DNA of 29,490 nucleotides from positions 1-29,490 of the forward strand of contig DAOPQD010000033.1 of assembly GCA_035347995.1 (NCBI GenBank), in the 5' to 3' direction. Every line of letters begins with the position of its first letter. Within the stretch, counting starts at the first letter, position 1. Below the pieces are notes generated by a model. The model saw nothing but the letters and a program-made list of their open reading frames with translations, made no database searches and was not told the DNA's origin. Position numbers and translations under genes: made by a program. The stretch comes from JAAZNO01 sp012798275 (GTDB lineage Bacteria; Chloroflexota; Anaerolineae; B4-G1; SLSP01). Positions 7,361 through 14,557 of this stretch are shown here, one piece after another.

Positions 7361-7930
7361 ATGGGCCATTCTGTGAGCGTGAGAGGCGGACTTCCGCCGC
7401 TGGAAGGGTACGGCGTGCCGACGGCATTCGGCGAATTGTGCATCGGCTGGGAGGAGGCCGTGGCCGGCGTGCGGGTGGGGCAGATCTTTCTCCCCGGCGC
7501 GGCCTCCCCGGCCGTGAGGACGACCTCGCCTGCCGCTCCCCCGGCCATCGTGGAACTGGGCGCGCGCCTGCAGGCTTTTCTTGCGGGAGAGGCGGTCACT
7601 TTCGACCTGGCGCTGCTGACGCTGGAGCGGTGTGGCGATTTTCAGCGGCGCGTGCTGCTGGCGGAAGCGGCAATCCCGCGCGGGTGGGTGAGCACCTATG
7701 GACGGATGGCGGTGCATTTGGGGACGCCCGGTGCCGGGCGAGCCGTGGGCAACGCGCTGGCGCGCAATCCCTTCCCCCTGGTCATCCCCTGTCATCGGGC
7801 CGTGCGCTCCGATGGCGCACTGGGAGGCTACCAGGGAGGCGTTCAGATGAAGCGGCGGCTCCTGGCGCTGGAGGGGGTGGCCTTCCGCGATGCGCTGCAC
7901 GTAGCTCTTGAGCGAGTATGGTATCTCTGA
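7361..7930 (+). CDS. ogt: Methylated-DNA--protein-cysteine methyltransferase
   Basis: A suicide repair protein that takes the methyl group from O6-methylguanine (and O4-methylthymine) onto its own cysteine. The acceptor is Cys144 in the motif VIPCHRAV. The preceding helix-turn-helix and arginine-finger region (WVSTYGRMAVHLGTPGAGRAVGNALARNP) and the following GALGGYQGGVQMKRRLLALEG match the DNA-binding domain. The N-terminal about 85 residues are divergent and weakly conserved, as is usual. The start is uncertain: ATG 7361 follows GGGGG, but GTG codons at 7373 and 7379 would also work. It stands alone between the deaminase and the MFS gene. Confidence 0.88.
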   Translation: MGHSVSVRGGLPPLEGYGVPTAFGELCIGWEEAVAGVRVGQIFLPGAASPAVRTTSPAAPPAIVELGARLQAFLAGEAVTFDLALLTLERCGDFQRRVLLAEAAIPRGWVSTYGRMAVHLGTPGAGRAVGNALARNPFPLVIPCHRAVRSDGALGGYQGGVQMKRRLLALEGVAFRDALHVALERVWYL

Positions 7931-7984
7931 CGTCAGGTGCCCTCTGTGAAGCGCTCCCCTTAAATGCGGTATTTAAACGCGGCA

Positions 7985-8015
7985 TTGACAAAATTAAAAT
8001 TGATATTAAGATTAT
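7985..8015 (+). promoter_or_regulatory. Possible promoter of the MFS gene
   Basis: TTGACA at 7985-7990 lies in an AT-rich stretch that contrasts with the GC-rich surroundings. Possible -10 elements are AAGATT (8008-8013, 17-base spacer, weak) or GATTAT (8010-8015, 19-base spacer). The start codon of the exporter is at 8079. Confidence 0.35.
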
Positions 8016-8078
8016 GTCAGTTTCCGCGCCTTCTATCCAATAAGTTAAAAACATCAATGTGAATCTTCGAGGTACTCC

Positions 8079-9380
8079 GTGAAGCAAAAGCGTGGGGGGT
8101 GGGCGGCGTCGTTTTTTACCATTTGGACGGGGCAGGCGCTGTCCCTGTTGGGGAGTCGTCTGGCGCAATTTGCGCTCGTCTGGTGGGTGACCGAGACCAC
8201 CGGCTCGGCGACGACTCTGGCGACGGCGACACTCGCCGCGTTGTTGCCCGAAGTGCTCTTGGGACCGTTTGCGGGGGCGCTGGTGGACCGTTGGAATCGC
8301 CGCCGCGTGCTGATAATTGCCGACGGTTGCATCGCGTTGCTCTCCGTGGGGGTCGTCTACCTTTTCTGGTCGGGCAACATCCGCATCTGGCACATCTACC
8401 TCATTATGATCGCGCGTTCGCTGGGCGGGGTCTTCCATTGGCCGGCGATGCAGTCTTCGACCTCGCTGATGGTGCCCAAAGAGCAGCTGGCGCGGGTGGC
8501 GGGCATGAATCAAACGCTCTTTGGCGCGTTGAACATCGTCGCGCCGCCCCTGGGCGCCCTGCTGCTGACGCTCCTGCCGTTGCACGGGGTGATGGCGATT
8601 GACGTCGTCACCGCGTTGCTGGCGATTTTGCCGCTGGCTTTCATCGCCATCCCACAACCGCAGCGTTCTGCTGGCGAAGCGACGGGGACAAGCTCCCCTT
8701 TCAGGGGCTTGTGGACAGACGTCCAGAGTGGCCTGCGGTACATCTGGGGCTGGAAGGGGCTGTTGGGTATTTGCCTCCTGGCGATGCTGATCAACTTCTT
8801 CGCGTCGCCGGCGATGCAGCTGCTGCCGATCTACGTCACGACTCACTTCAAGGGCGAGGCGCTGCAACTCGGCTGGCTGGAATCGGCGTGGGGAGTGGGC
8901 CTCCTCGGCGGCGGGTTGCTTCTGACGCTGTTTGGGGGCTTCAAGCGCCGGATGCTCACATGTATGGTGGGCATCGTCGGTCTGGGGCTGGGCTTCCTGG
9001 TCGTTGGCGTCACTCCCGCGTCCCTGTTCCCCATGGCGCTCGGCGGGCTGTTTTTCGGCGGCGTGATGAATTCACTCTGCAATGGCTCGCTCATGGCGGT
9101 AATGCAGGGGGCTGTGGCGCCGGAAGTGCAGGGGCGTGTTTTCACCGTGGTCGGCAGCCTGAGTGCCGGCATGTTGCCTGTGAGCATGGCGTTGGCCGGT
9201 CCCTTCGCCGACGCCGTGGGGGCGCGCACGCTGTTCCTGGTGGGGGGCGGGATGCAGATTCTCTTGGGTGTGGCCGGGTTTTTCATCCCGGCGATCATGC
9301 GCCTCGAGGACAACGCGCGCGCGATCGCTCAAGTCCGTGAGGGCCTGCCGACGTCTGTGCCGTTGGAGACCGCGCTTTGA
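8079..9380 (+). CDS. MFS transporter (MefA/EntS-like efflux type)
   Basis: A 433-residue inner-membrane transporter with about 12 hydrophobic segments. The start (WTGQALSLLGSRLAQFALVWWV) and the loop-2/3 region (GALVDRWNRRRVLIIAD) are characteristic of the MFS_3 group, which holds macrolide efflux and enterobactin exporter proteins. Substrate cannot be read from the sequence. Translation starts at GTG 8079 behind GAGGT at 8069-8073. Its stop codon overlaps the TTG start of the following secreted protein, suggesting coupled expression. Confidence 0.9.
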   Translation: MKQKRGGWAASFFTIWTGQALSLLGSRLAQFALVWWVTETTGSATTLATATLAALLPEVLLGPFAGALVDRWNRRRVLIIADGCIALLSVGVVYLFWSGNIRIWHIYLIMIARSLGGVFHWPAMQSSTSLMVPKEQLARVAGMNQTLFGALNIVAPPLGALLLTLLPLHGVMAIDVVTALLAILPLAFIAIPQPQRSAGEATGTSSPFRGLWTDVQSGLRYIWGWKGLLGICLLAMLINFFASPAMQLLPIYVTTHFKGEALQLGWLESAWGVGLLGGGLLLTLFGGFKRRMLTCMVGIVGLGLGFLVVGVTPASLFPMALGGLFFGGVMNSLCNGSLMAVMQGAVAPEVQGRVFTVVGSLSAGMLPVSMALAGPFADAVGARTLFLVGGGMQILLGVAGFFIPAIMRLEDNARAIAQVREGLPTSVPLETAL

Positions 9381-10231
9381 GTGCCACTCATGATCCCCTG
9401 GCCTCGTACCCCTTGCCCCGACGCCTGAGCGTGATCCTGGTATTGATGGCGGCCGGAGGCGTGATCTTGTGGGGCGGACTGGGGTTGCCTGAACGGGCCT
9501 GGGCTCACCCTGTCCCTCGCGCCTTCACCGCTGAGCCTCTCACCGAGACGGTGGAGAGCTTTATCTATTTGCCTCTCGCTCTTTCCAATTACAGTCTGGC
9601 CTGTGAGCCGATCCCCGACGTGAGGTATGCCGCGCTTTCAGTGGACAATCCGCACAATCCCGACGCCGAGAACGACCCCGGCTACAATCTGGGTCTGTTG
9701 GGCTATGAACTCACGGACGCTTACCGCGGGTTGGTGGATTACGGCGGCGACGCGGATCCTAACGCGCCACAATTCCCCGCTCTGTTTAGCGATCAGCGCG
9801 TGCCGAACTTCCCCAACGTGTATCGCCTCTATCACGGTTGGGGTGAGCCGATCACAGACTGGCCCGTCACCATGCTCGGCATGGAGGTAGGTGAGGGCGA
9901 GGTTCTGCACGTGCCGGAGAGCGGCTACCGGATTGATCCGCAGGGCTATCAGGTGCTGGTGATCTACGCGAGCGAACAGCGGATTGCCATTAACTACACG
10001 CGGGGCGATCACCTGTTGGGCTATACCGTCTACGTGGAAAATGTGTGTGTGGAACCGTCTCTGTTGGAGCTCTATCGGCAATTGGACGCCGCCGGGCGCA
10101 CCGAGCTGCCGGCGCTGTATGGCAGTCAGCCGTTTGGACGGGCCACGACTACGGAGATCCGCGTCGTGATTCGGGATGGGGGGGCCGCGATGGACCCGCG
10201 CTCGCGCAAGGATTGGTGGCGTGGCCGCTGA
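9377..10231 (+). CDS. Secreted or membrane-anchored protein of unknown function
   Basis: A 284-residue protein. A hydrophobic signal segment lies at about residues 18-38, followed by PERAWAHP (likely cleavage area) and the segment FIYLPLALSNY, a form I associate with secreted Chloroflexota proteins. The mature part is Asp/Pro/Tyr-rich (NPHNPDAENDPGYNLGLLGYEL, then VYVENVCVEP) with only two cysteines in that part. It ends in a conserved-looking TTTEIRVVIRDGGAAMDPRS. I know no function. The TTG start at 9377 overlaps the MFS stop by four bases; a GTG at 9431 inside the signal segment is an alternative. Confidence 0.75.
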   Translation: MSATHDPLASYPLPRRLSVILVLMAAGGVILWGGLGLPERAWAHPVPRAFTAEPLTETVESFIYLPLALSNYSLACEPIPDVRYAALSVDNPHNPDAENDPGYNLGLLGYELTDAYRGLVDYGGDADPNAPQFPALFSDQRVPNFPNVYRLYHGWGEPITDWPVTMLGMEVGEGEVLHVPESGYRIDPQGYQVLVIYASEQRIAINYTRGDHLLGYTVYVENVCVEPSLLELYRQLDAAGRTELPALYGSQPFGRATTTEIRVVIRDGGAAMDPRSRKDWWRGR

Positions 10232-10239
10232 AGGGCTTG

Positions 10240-10314
10240 CAAGGGGCGGCGAGAAGGGAAGCGCTCCCGACGCGACATGGAAACCGGGAGCCCTGGCGCC
10301 TCAGGGGTGAGGCG
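10240..10314. terminator. Inverted repeats in the convergent gap
   Basis: Between the converging genes, CGCCTCA (10297-10303) pairs with TGAGGCG (10308-10314) across GGGG, overlapping the kinase stop codon. Just before it, GCTCCCG pairs with CGGGAGC (about 10263-10292). Either could end transcription from one or both sides, but no T-run follows. Confidence 0.35.
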
Positions 10315-12166
10315 TCCCCTCGCCCGAATTTCCTTCCACGGTTTCCCCTGTCGGTTCTTCCGGCGGCGCTTCCGGCAGGGTGAAATGGAAGACGCTCCCG
10401 ACGCCCAACGTGCTTTCTACCCACATGTTGCCGCCATGCATTTCCACCAGATTCCTGACGATGGCCAGCCCCAATCCCGTCCCCGTTTGCTCACGGATGG
10501 TGGGGTTCTCGGAGCGGAAGAACTTGGTGAACAGCCGCTGTTGATCTTCTGGACTGATTCCGATGCCGTTGTCCATCACGGCGCAGTGGATAAACCCCGG
10601 CTCTTTTTCATGGCGCTTCGCCCGCACGGCGATGGTGCCGCGGGCGGGCGTGTATTTGACGGCGTTGTCCAGCAGATTGATGAGCACCTGGGCGAGGCGG
10701 TCGGGATCGGCGTAGACGGGTGGCAGCGAGTCGGGGATGTCGGTGATGAGAAATTGCTGTTTGCTCTGCAGCTGCTCCTGGACGATCCGCACGGCCTCTT
10801 CCACCGCCGCCTTGAGCGACGTGGAAACCGGTTTGAGGCGCAGTTTCCCACTCTCCATGCGGGAAATATCGAGCAGATCGCTGACCATGATGCGCATCCG
10901 CTCCACATTCCGGCTGATAACGTCCATGAATTCTTGCTGTTGCGGCGTCAGCGGGCCGACGACGCCCTTGCGGAGCATGTCCGTGTACCCGCGAATGGAG
11001 GTCATCGGCGTGCGGAGCTCGTGCGACACCAGCGAGACGAACTCATTTTTGGCCTGGTCAGCGTGGACAAGTGCCTCGTAGAGCCGCGCGTTCTCGATGG
11101 CGATGGCGGCCGTGTCCGCGAGCCGTACGGCGAACTGATATTCTTCCTCCGTGAAAGGGCGCTTGCTCGCCTGCAGCCAGAAAATTCCGAGGGGGCGCTC
11201 TTCGCGTAGCAAGGGCAGGAGCAGGCGGTGCGGGGTGAAATCGGGCCGACGTTGGCGCAACGCCTGCCACGCCGCGTTAGAATCCGGCTCGCTCTCGCCG
11301 AGGCACGCTACCCATCGCAGCCCCTCCTCCGCCAACAGCCCCAGCGCGCCGGACTCAGCCTCGATCGCTGTCGTGACCCAACGCACGCTGTGTTCCATCA
11401 CGCTGCTGTGGTTGAAGTTGGAATTGAGATCCCGCGCCATCTCCTGCAGCACCCGTAATTCGCGCACACTGCGCAGCAGCGCGTGTGACGTCTGCTGATG
11501 GGCGCGGGCATTGGCCAGCGCGAGGGCGGCTTGATTGGCAAAGGCGGCCAGCGTCGCCAGATCGTCTGGCGAAAAGATGCCGGACTTCATGCGATTTTCC
11601 AGATACAGGGCGCCGAGCAGCTCTCCCTGAACCATGAGCGGCGCGCAGAGGATCGAGCGCAGTCCGTAGGCGATGATGCTCTCGCTGCTGCTAAAGCGCG
11701 GGTCGCGCTGCGCGTTGTTCGTGAGCAGGGCTCGCCCCTGGGCGATCATTTGCTGGATGATGCTGTGACTGAATTGCACTTCGCCTTCGTCGAAGGGCAG
11801 GCCTTTGTCGGTGCGGCTGATCAGGACCCGCCACGTCCCGTCTTCCACCAACATGACCATGCCGCGCTCGGCCCCGGTCACTCGAATGACGAGGTCCATC
11901 ACATTTTGCACGGTCTCTTCCCAATCAATGGACTGGGCCAACGCCTGGCTGGCCTCATAGAGCAGGCCCAGCCTGGCGTTGCGGTCGAGGGCCGCATGGC
12001 GCTGGAGCTGGTGCAGCATCTCCTCCCAGGTCGCCAGGTGCATTTCGAGCTCGTCGAGAGAGAGCTGCTGCTGGCCCAACGCGAGGCGCTGATTGTGGAT
12101 GAGATCCCGCAGCAGCGTCAATGTGGCTTCAGTCTGTCCTCCATCGGGAAATTTTAGGGCTTCCAT
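10301..12166 (-). CDS. Sensor histidine kinase with tandem GAF domains
   Basis: A 621-residue kinase with no obvious membrane segments. Two GAF domains precede the kinase core: about residues 60-205 (LGLLYEASQALAQSID to FANQAALALANARAHQ) and 225-365 (to ADTAAIAIENARLYEAL). The dimerisation/phosphoacceptor helix holds His382 in SLVSHELRTPMTSIRGY. The ATPase domain has the N box INLLDNAVKYTP, the G1 box DNGIGIS and the G2 box TGTGLGLAIVRNLVEMHGG, all intact. The frame is open 30 codons further upstream, but that would run into the preceding gene, so I choose ATG 12166 behind GGAAAAAG. No response regulator gene lies nearby, so the partner is elsewhere. It follows the DNA glycosylase gene by 38 bases. 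Confidence 0.92.
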   Translation of the reverse strand: MEALKFPDGGQTEATLTLLRDLIHNQRLALGQQQLSLDELEMHLATWEEMLHQLQRHAALDRNARLGLLYEASQALAQSIDWEETVQNVMDLVIRVTGAERGMVMLVEDGTWRVLISRTDKGLPFDEGEVQFSHSIIQQMIAQGRALLTNNAQRDPRFSSSESIIAYGLRSILCAPLMVQGELLGALYLENRMKSGIFSPDDLATLAAFANQAALALANARAHQQTSHALLRSVRELRVLQEMARDLNSNFNHSSVMEHSVRWVTTAIEAESGALGLLAEEGLRWVACLGESEPDSNAAWQALRQRRPDFTPHRLLLPLLREERPLGIFWLQASKRPFTEEEYQFAVRLADTAAIAIENARLYEALVHADQAKNEFVSLVSHELRTPMTSIRGYTDMLRKGVVGPLTPQQQEFMDVISRNVERMRIMVSDLLDISRMESGKLRLKPVSTSLKAAVEEAVRIVQEQLQSKQQFLITDIPDSLPPVYADPDRLAQVLINLLDNAVKYTPARGTIAVRAKRHEKEPGFIHCAVMDNGIGISPEDQQRLFTKFFRSENPTIREQTGTGLGLAIVRNLVEMHGGNMWVESTLGVGSVFHFTLPEAPPEEPTGETVEGNSGEGTPHP

Positions 12167-12204
12167 TGATCTTTTTCCATACTTTACACCGTGCGCAGTG
12201 GAAA

Positions 12205-13029
12205 TCACTGCGGCGCATGTTCGAGCCAGTACACCAATCCACCCCAGGGTTGCCATTGGTCAAAGCGGGCCACCTCGCGCCGGGTCGCCAGATCGGGGGT
12301 GGTGGGAACGCATTCGTAGCGGCCCAGCGCCAGCAGCAAATAGGCGCGTGCGCTGTGGGTCATCCCCGGGATCTGATTCAGCTGCGTCAGCAAGTCGGGC
12401 AACGGCGGGAGCGTGACGAGGAGGCGTTCCAGCTGCTGGTCATGGTTCTGGTAATAACGCGCTGCGTGCAGGATCGTCGCTCCCCGTTCCGCTCCGAGGA
12501 TGCGTTGGGTGATTTCCTCCTGGGCCAACACCTGCCCGGCGGTCGGCAGCGCATGGCGGGTTGGATTGGCCGGGAGCGGATCCCCCAATCTATCCACGAG
12601 TTGCGCCAGGCGTTGCGCGGCGTTGTTCAGGGGCATTTCCGCGAGCAGGAGCGCTTTGAGCAGGTCCTCGAAGAAATCGGCCCCGCGCAGAAAGCGCACC
12701 CCCTGGCGGATCGCGGCCTGGAGGTCCGCATCCTCGCGGGCGCGCTCCAGGAAGGGCGTGAACGTTTCGCCCAGGCGCAACATCCGCCAGGTCTTCTGGC
12801 TCAGCTCCTCGATTTCTGCGGCGTTGAGGTGCAGCTCTAGCTGAATTTGCAGGCCCGCCGGCGTCTGGGTGATGTTCACCGCTGTTGTCTGCCCCGAGCT
12901 CAACCGCTCCACCCGCTCCAGGCATTCAGGAATCCTGCAGGGGGAAAACGGCGGCAGGAGCAGCCAACGGGAGCGTTGGAGGAGCTCTTTCAGCGAGAAA
13001 TCGGCTGGAACGGTCAAAATCCAGTGCAT
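12205..13029 (-). CDS. AlkA-like HhH-GPD DNA glycosylase
   Basis: A 274-residue protein resembling the AlkA/OGG group of base-excision glycosylases: an N-terminal beta domain (about 1-110), then the helical HhH-GPD part. The hairpin region reads LNQIPGMTHSARAYLLLALGRY, followed by PTTPDLATRR, where Asp246 aligns with the catalytic aspartate of the family, and WQPWGGLVYWLEH, matching the terminal WxPxRxxAxxxLW segment. The second glycine of the usual GxG hairpin is replaced (GMT), so DNA binding may differ. Alkylated or oxidised bases are the probable substrates. It is 38 bases upstream of the GAF kinase and probably in the same transcript. Confidence 0.72.
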   Translation of the reverse strand: MHWILTVPADFSLKELLQRSRWLLLPPFSPCRIPECLERVERLSSGQTTAVNITQTPAGLQIQLELHLNAAEIEELSQKTWRMLRLGETFTPFLERAREDADLQAAIRQGVRFLRGADFFEDLLKALLLAEMPLNNAAQRLAQLVDRLGDPLPANPTRHALPTAGQVLAQEEITQRILGAERGATILHAARYYQNHDQQLERLLVTLPPLPDLLTQLNQIPGMTHSARAYLLLALGRYECVPTTPDLATRREVARFDQWQPWGGLVYWLEHAPQ

Positions 13030-13087
13030 ACGCTTATCTTTTACAGGGCTTGGGCTGGGCGTTGTACCTTCAACGCACGCTTACCAT

Positions 13088-13117
13088 ACCATAACTCAAC
13101 CTGCAGTGGGGTTCCAA
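13088..13117 (-). promoter_or_regulatory. Candidate promoter for the glycosylase-kinase pair
   Basis: On the minus strand TTGGAA (13117-13112), an 18-base spacer and TATGGT (13093-13088) match the sigma70 consensus at 4 of 6 positions in each hexamer. Initiation would be some 50 bases upstream of the glycosylase start at 13029. Confidence 0.35.
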
Positions 13118-13135
13118 CGCGGTTACGGTTCAGTT

Positions 13136-13150
13136 ACTGCAACGTGCAGT
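13136..13150. promoter_or_regulatory. Perfect dyad ACTGCA-ACG-TGCAGT (operator candidate)
   Basis: A 15-base perfect inverted repeat lies between the two divergent promoter candidates. Its last base is the first base of the plus-strand -35 element. It could be a repressor site, but no regulator gene is adjacent. Confidence 0.3.
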
Positions 13151-13177
13151 TGCGTGAATCGCAGGTGCAGGTATGAT
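13150..13177 (+). promoter_or_regulatory. Candidate plus-strand promoter
   Basis: TTGCGT (13150-13155), a 16-base spacer and TATGAT (13172-13177). It would transcribe through the repeat at 13205 toward the membrane protein gene at 13507, giving a leader of about 320 bases. Confidence 0.35.
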
Positions 13178-13506
13178 AAGGGCCGAGAGGCATGTTGCTC
13201 CTGAGACGCCATGTGCTGGCGCACACTATACAACCAAGAGAATGTGAGTGGTGAGGCGTGAGCAGTTTGGCTGGGGATAGAATCCCCAGCTTGACACCAG
13301 CCAACCGCGCTGAAGCGCGGTGTTGGGGAGCTCGCTTCAGCGAACTTGACCTGTCAGCCCCGGAATTCATTCCGGGGCGGGCGGCTTGAGCGCAGCCTGA
13401 AGGCTGCGTTACATTTGCGACGCAAGTGATTCTGAGATTCGCTCATTCGCTTACGCGTTGACTCGCTATTTTCAGAGACTATTTTATACGAGGAGGCTTT
13501 CTTTCC

Positions 13507-14418
13507 ATGAAGCATAGATCGCTCTGGGTGGTGATCGGCGTGACGGTCGGACTGCTGCTGAGCGGGATAGCGCTGCCGGCGCGCGCGGACATGGGCCCCA
13601 AGCCTGCGATGGATTTTACCTTCGTGGCGGCGACCGATGTCCAACCCGACATTGTCGAAGCCGTGTTGTACGAATGCACCGACCCCTCTTGCGCCGATGC
13701 GCAACCGCTGCCGGAAATCGGCCCGCAGGGGTTCGCGTGTCAGGCGCGCAGCTGCCATTCGCTGGCCTATGGCTATGCTGACTACTTCCGTTTGCGCGTC
13801 CGTTTCTCCGACGGCGTCACCCGTGAGAGCCATGTCTTTTCCAAGCAGGCTTTCCAGGCGCGTTATACCGTCACCATTGAGCCGACTTCCTTGCAGGTCA
13901 AGGAACAGGCGACGGTCGGCGCCGGCTTCAACGGCCCTTGGAGAGCGTTGTTGCTGCTGGGGACGGTGACCTTCCTCCTGCCATTGCTGGTATTGTGGAT
14001 TATCTGGAGCGCCCGCGGTGGGAAGGATGCCGTCCCTTCGCCCTGGCTTTTCATCGCCACATGGGGTATTTCAGCCATAGGATGCCTCATCGGCCTGGTG
14101 GCCATGCCCACGGTGGCGTTGACGGTGCTCCTGGAGGTGGCGGTGCTGTTCGTCTACGCGCGCCGGGGGGACAGGTCGCTCGACCAGTGGCTCACCCTGG
14201 GCGTGGCAGTGAACCTCCTCACGCAGCCGCTCTTGTGGGCCCTGGCGGCGAGTGAGCTCTGGCCAACGCTCATCTTGGCGGAAGTGGGAATCTGGCTGGT
14301 CGAAGCGCTGTTGCTGTACCTGCCCCTGCGCCGTGAGGCGACTTTCCCGACGCTGTTGCTGTTGAGCCTGGTGATGAATGCCCTCAGTTTTGGCGTGGGG
14401 CTGTTGTTGCCGGTGTAA
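13507..14418 (+). CDS. Membrane protein with N-terminal extracytoplasmic domain
   Basis: A 303-residue protein. A clear signal peptide (about residues 1-27, ending LPARA) precedes a segment beginning DMGPKPAMDFTF, then an extracytoplasmic domain to about residue 140. This domain holds Cys pairs (YECTDPSCADAQ and ACQARSCHSL) that could form disulfides. About six hydrophobic segments follow, between residues 145 and 303. I recall the DMGPKP start from uncharacterised membrane proteins but cannot name a function. ATG 13507 is preceded by AGGAGG. The gene is followed by a repeat-rich gap of 139 bases before the mannosidase. Confidence 0.8.
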   Translation: MKHRSLWVVIGVTVGLLLSGIALPARADMGPKPAMDFTFVAATDVQPDIVEAVLYECTDPSCADAQPLPEIGPQGFACQARSCHSLAYGYADYFRLRVRFSDGVTRESHVFSKQAFQARYTVTIEPTSLQVKEQATVGAGFNGPWRALLLLGTVTFLLPLLVLWIIWSARGGKDAVPSPWLFIATWGISAIGCLIGLVAMPTVALTVLLEVAVLFVYARRGDRSLDQWLTLGVAVNLLTQPLLWALAASELWPTLILAEVGIWLVEALLLYLPLRREATFPTLLLLSLVMNALSFGVGLLLPV

Positions 14419-14472
14419 AGGGAGCAGGGGAGTGGGGGAATAGGGGAGTAGGAAGTAAGAAGTAATCTTTTC

Positions 14473-14546
14473 CCCATTACCCTTCACCCATTACCCTTCA
14501 CCCATTACCCCATTGCCCCATTGCCCCATTACCCCTCACCCATCCC
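14473..14546 (+). repeat. CCCATTACCC-type tandem repeat
   Basis: The 14-base unit CCCATTACCCTTCA occurs twice (14473-14500). It is followed by shortened units (CCCATTACC, CCATTGC, CCCATTGC, CCCATTACC, CCTCA, CCCATCC) ending a few bases before the mannosidase RBS CAAGGAG. A short related stretch (CCTTCATCCATCACCCCTCA) sits at 17634-17653 in front of the next gene. Confidence 0.75.
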
Positions 14547-14557
14547 AAGGAGACTAC

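Larger units (their letters stand above)
13030..13506. repeat. Intergenic region with divergent promoters, dyad and both repeat families
   Basis: There is no gene in these 477 bases. From left to right: promoter-like elements at 13088-13117 (minus) and 13150-13177 (plus) around a dyad at 13136-13150; a copy of the GACGCCATGTGCTGGCGCAC repeat at 13205-13255; then a palindrome series with hairpins at 13269-13290, 13305-13320, 13358-13377 (CCCCGGAATTCATTCCGGGG) and 13391-13408 (CGCAGCCTGAAGGCTGCG). AGGAGG at about 13490 serves the gene at 13507. Confidence 0.75.

Noticed and set aside
14473..14546. Possible iteron or origin-type repeats before the mannosidase
   Set aside because: Units decay rapidly and lie in an ordinary intergenic gap with no replication gene or AT-rich melting region; simple low-complexity repeat is sufficient.
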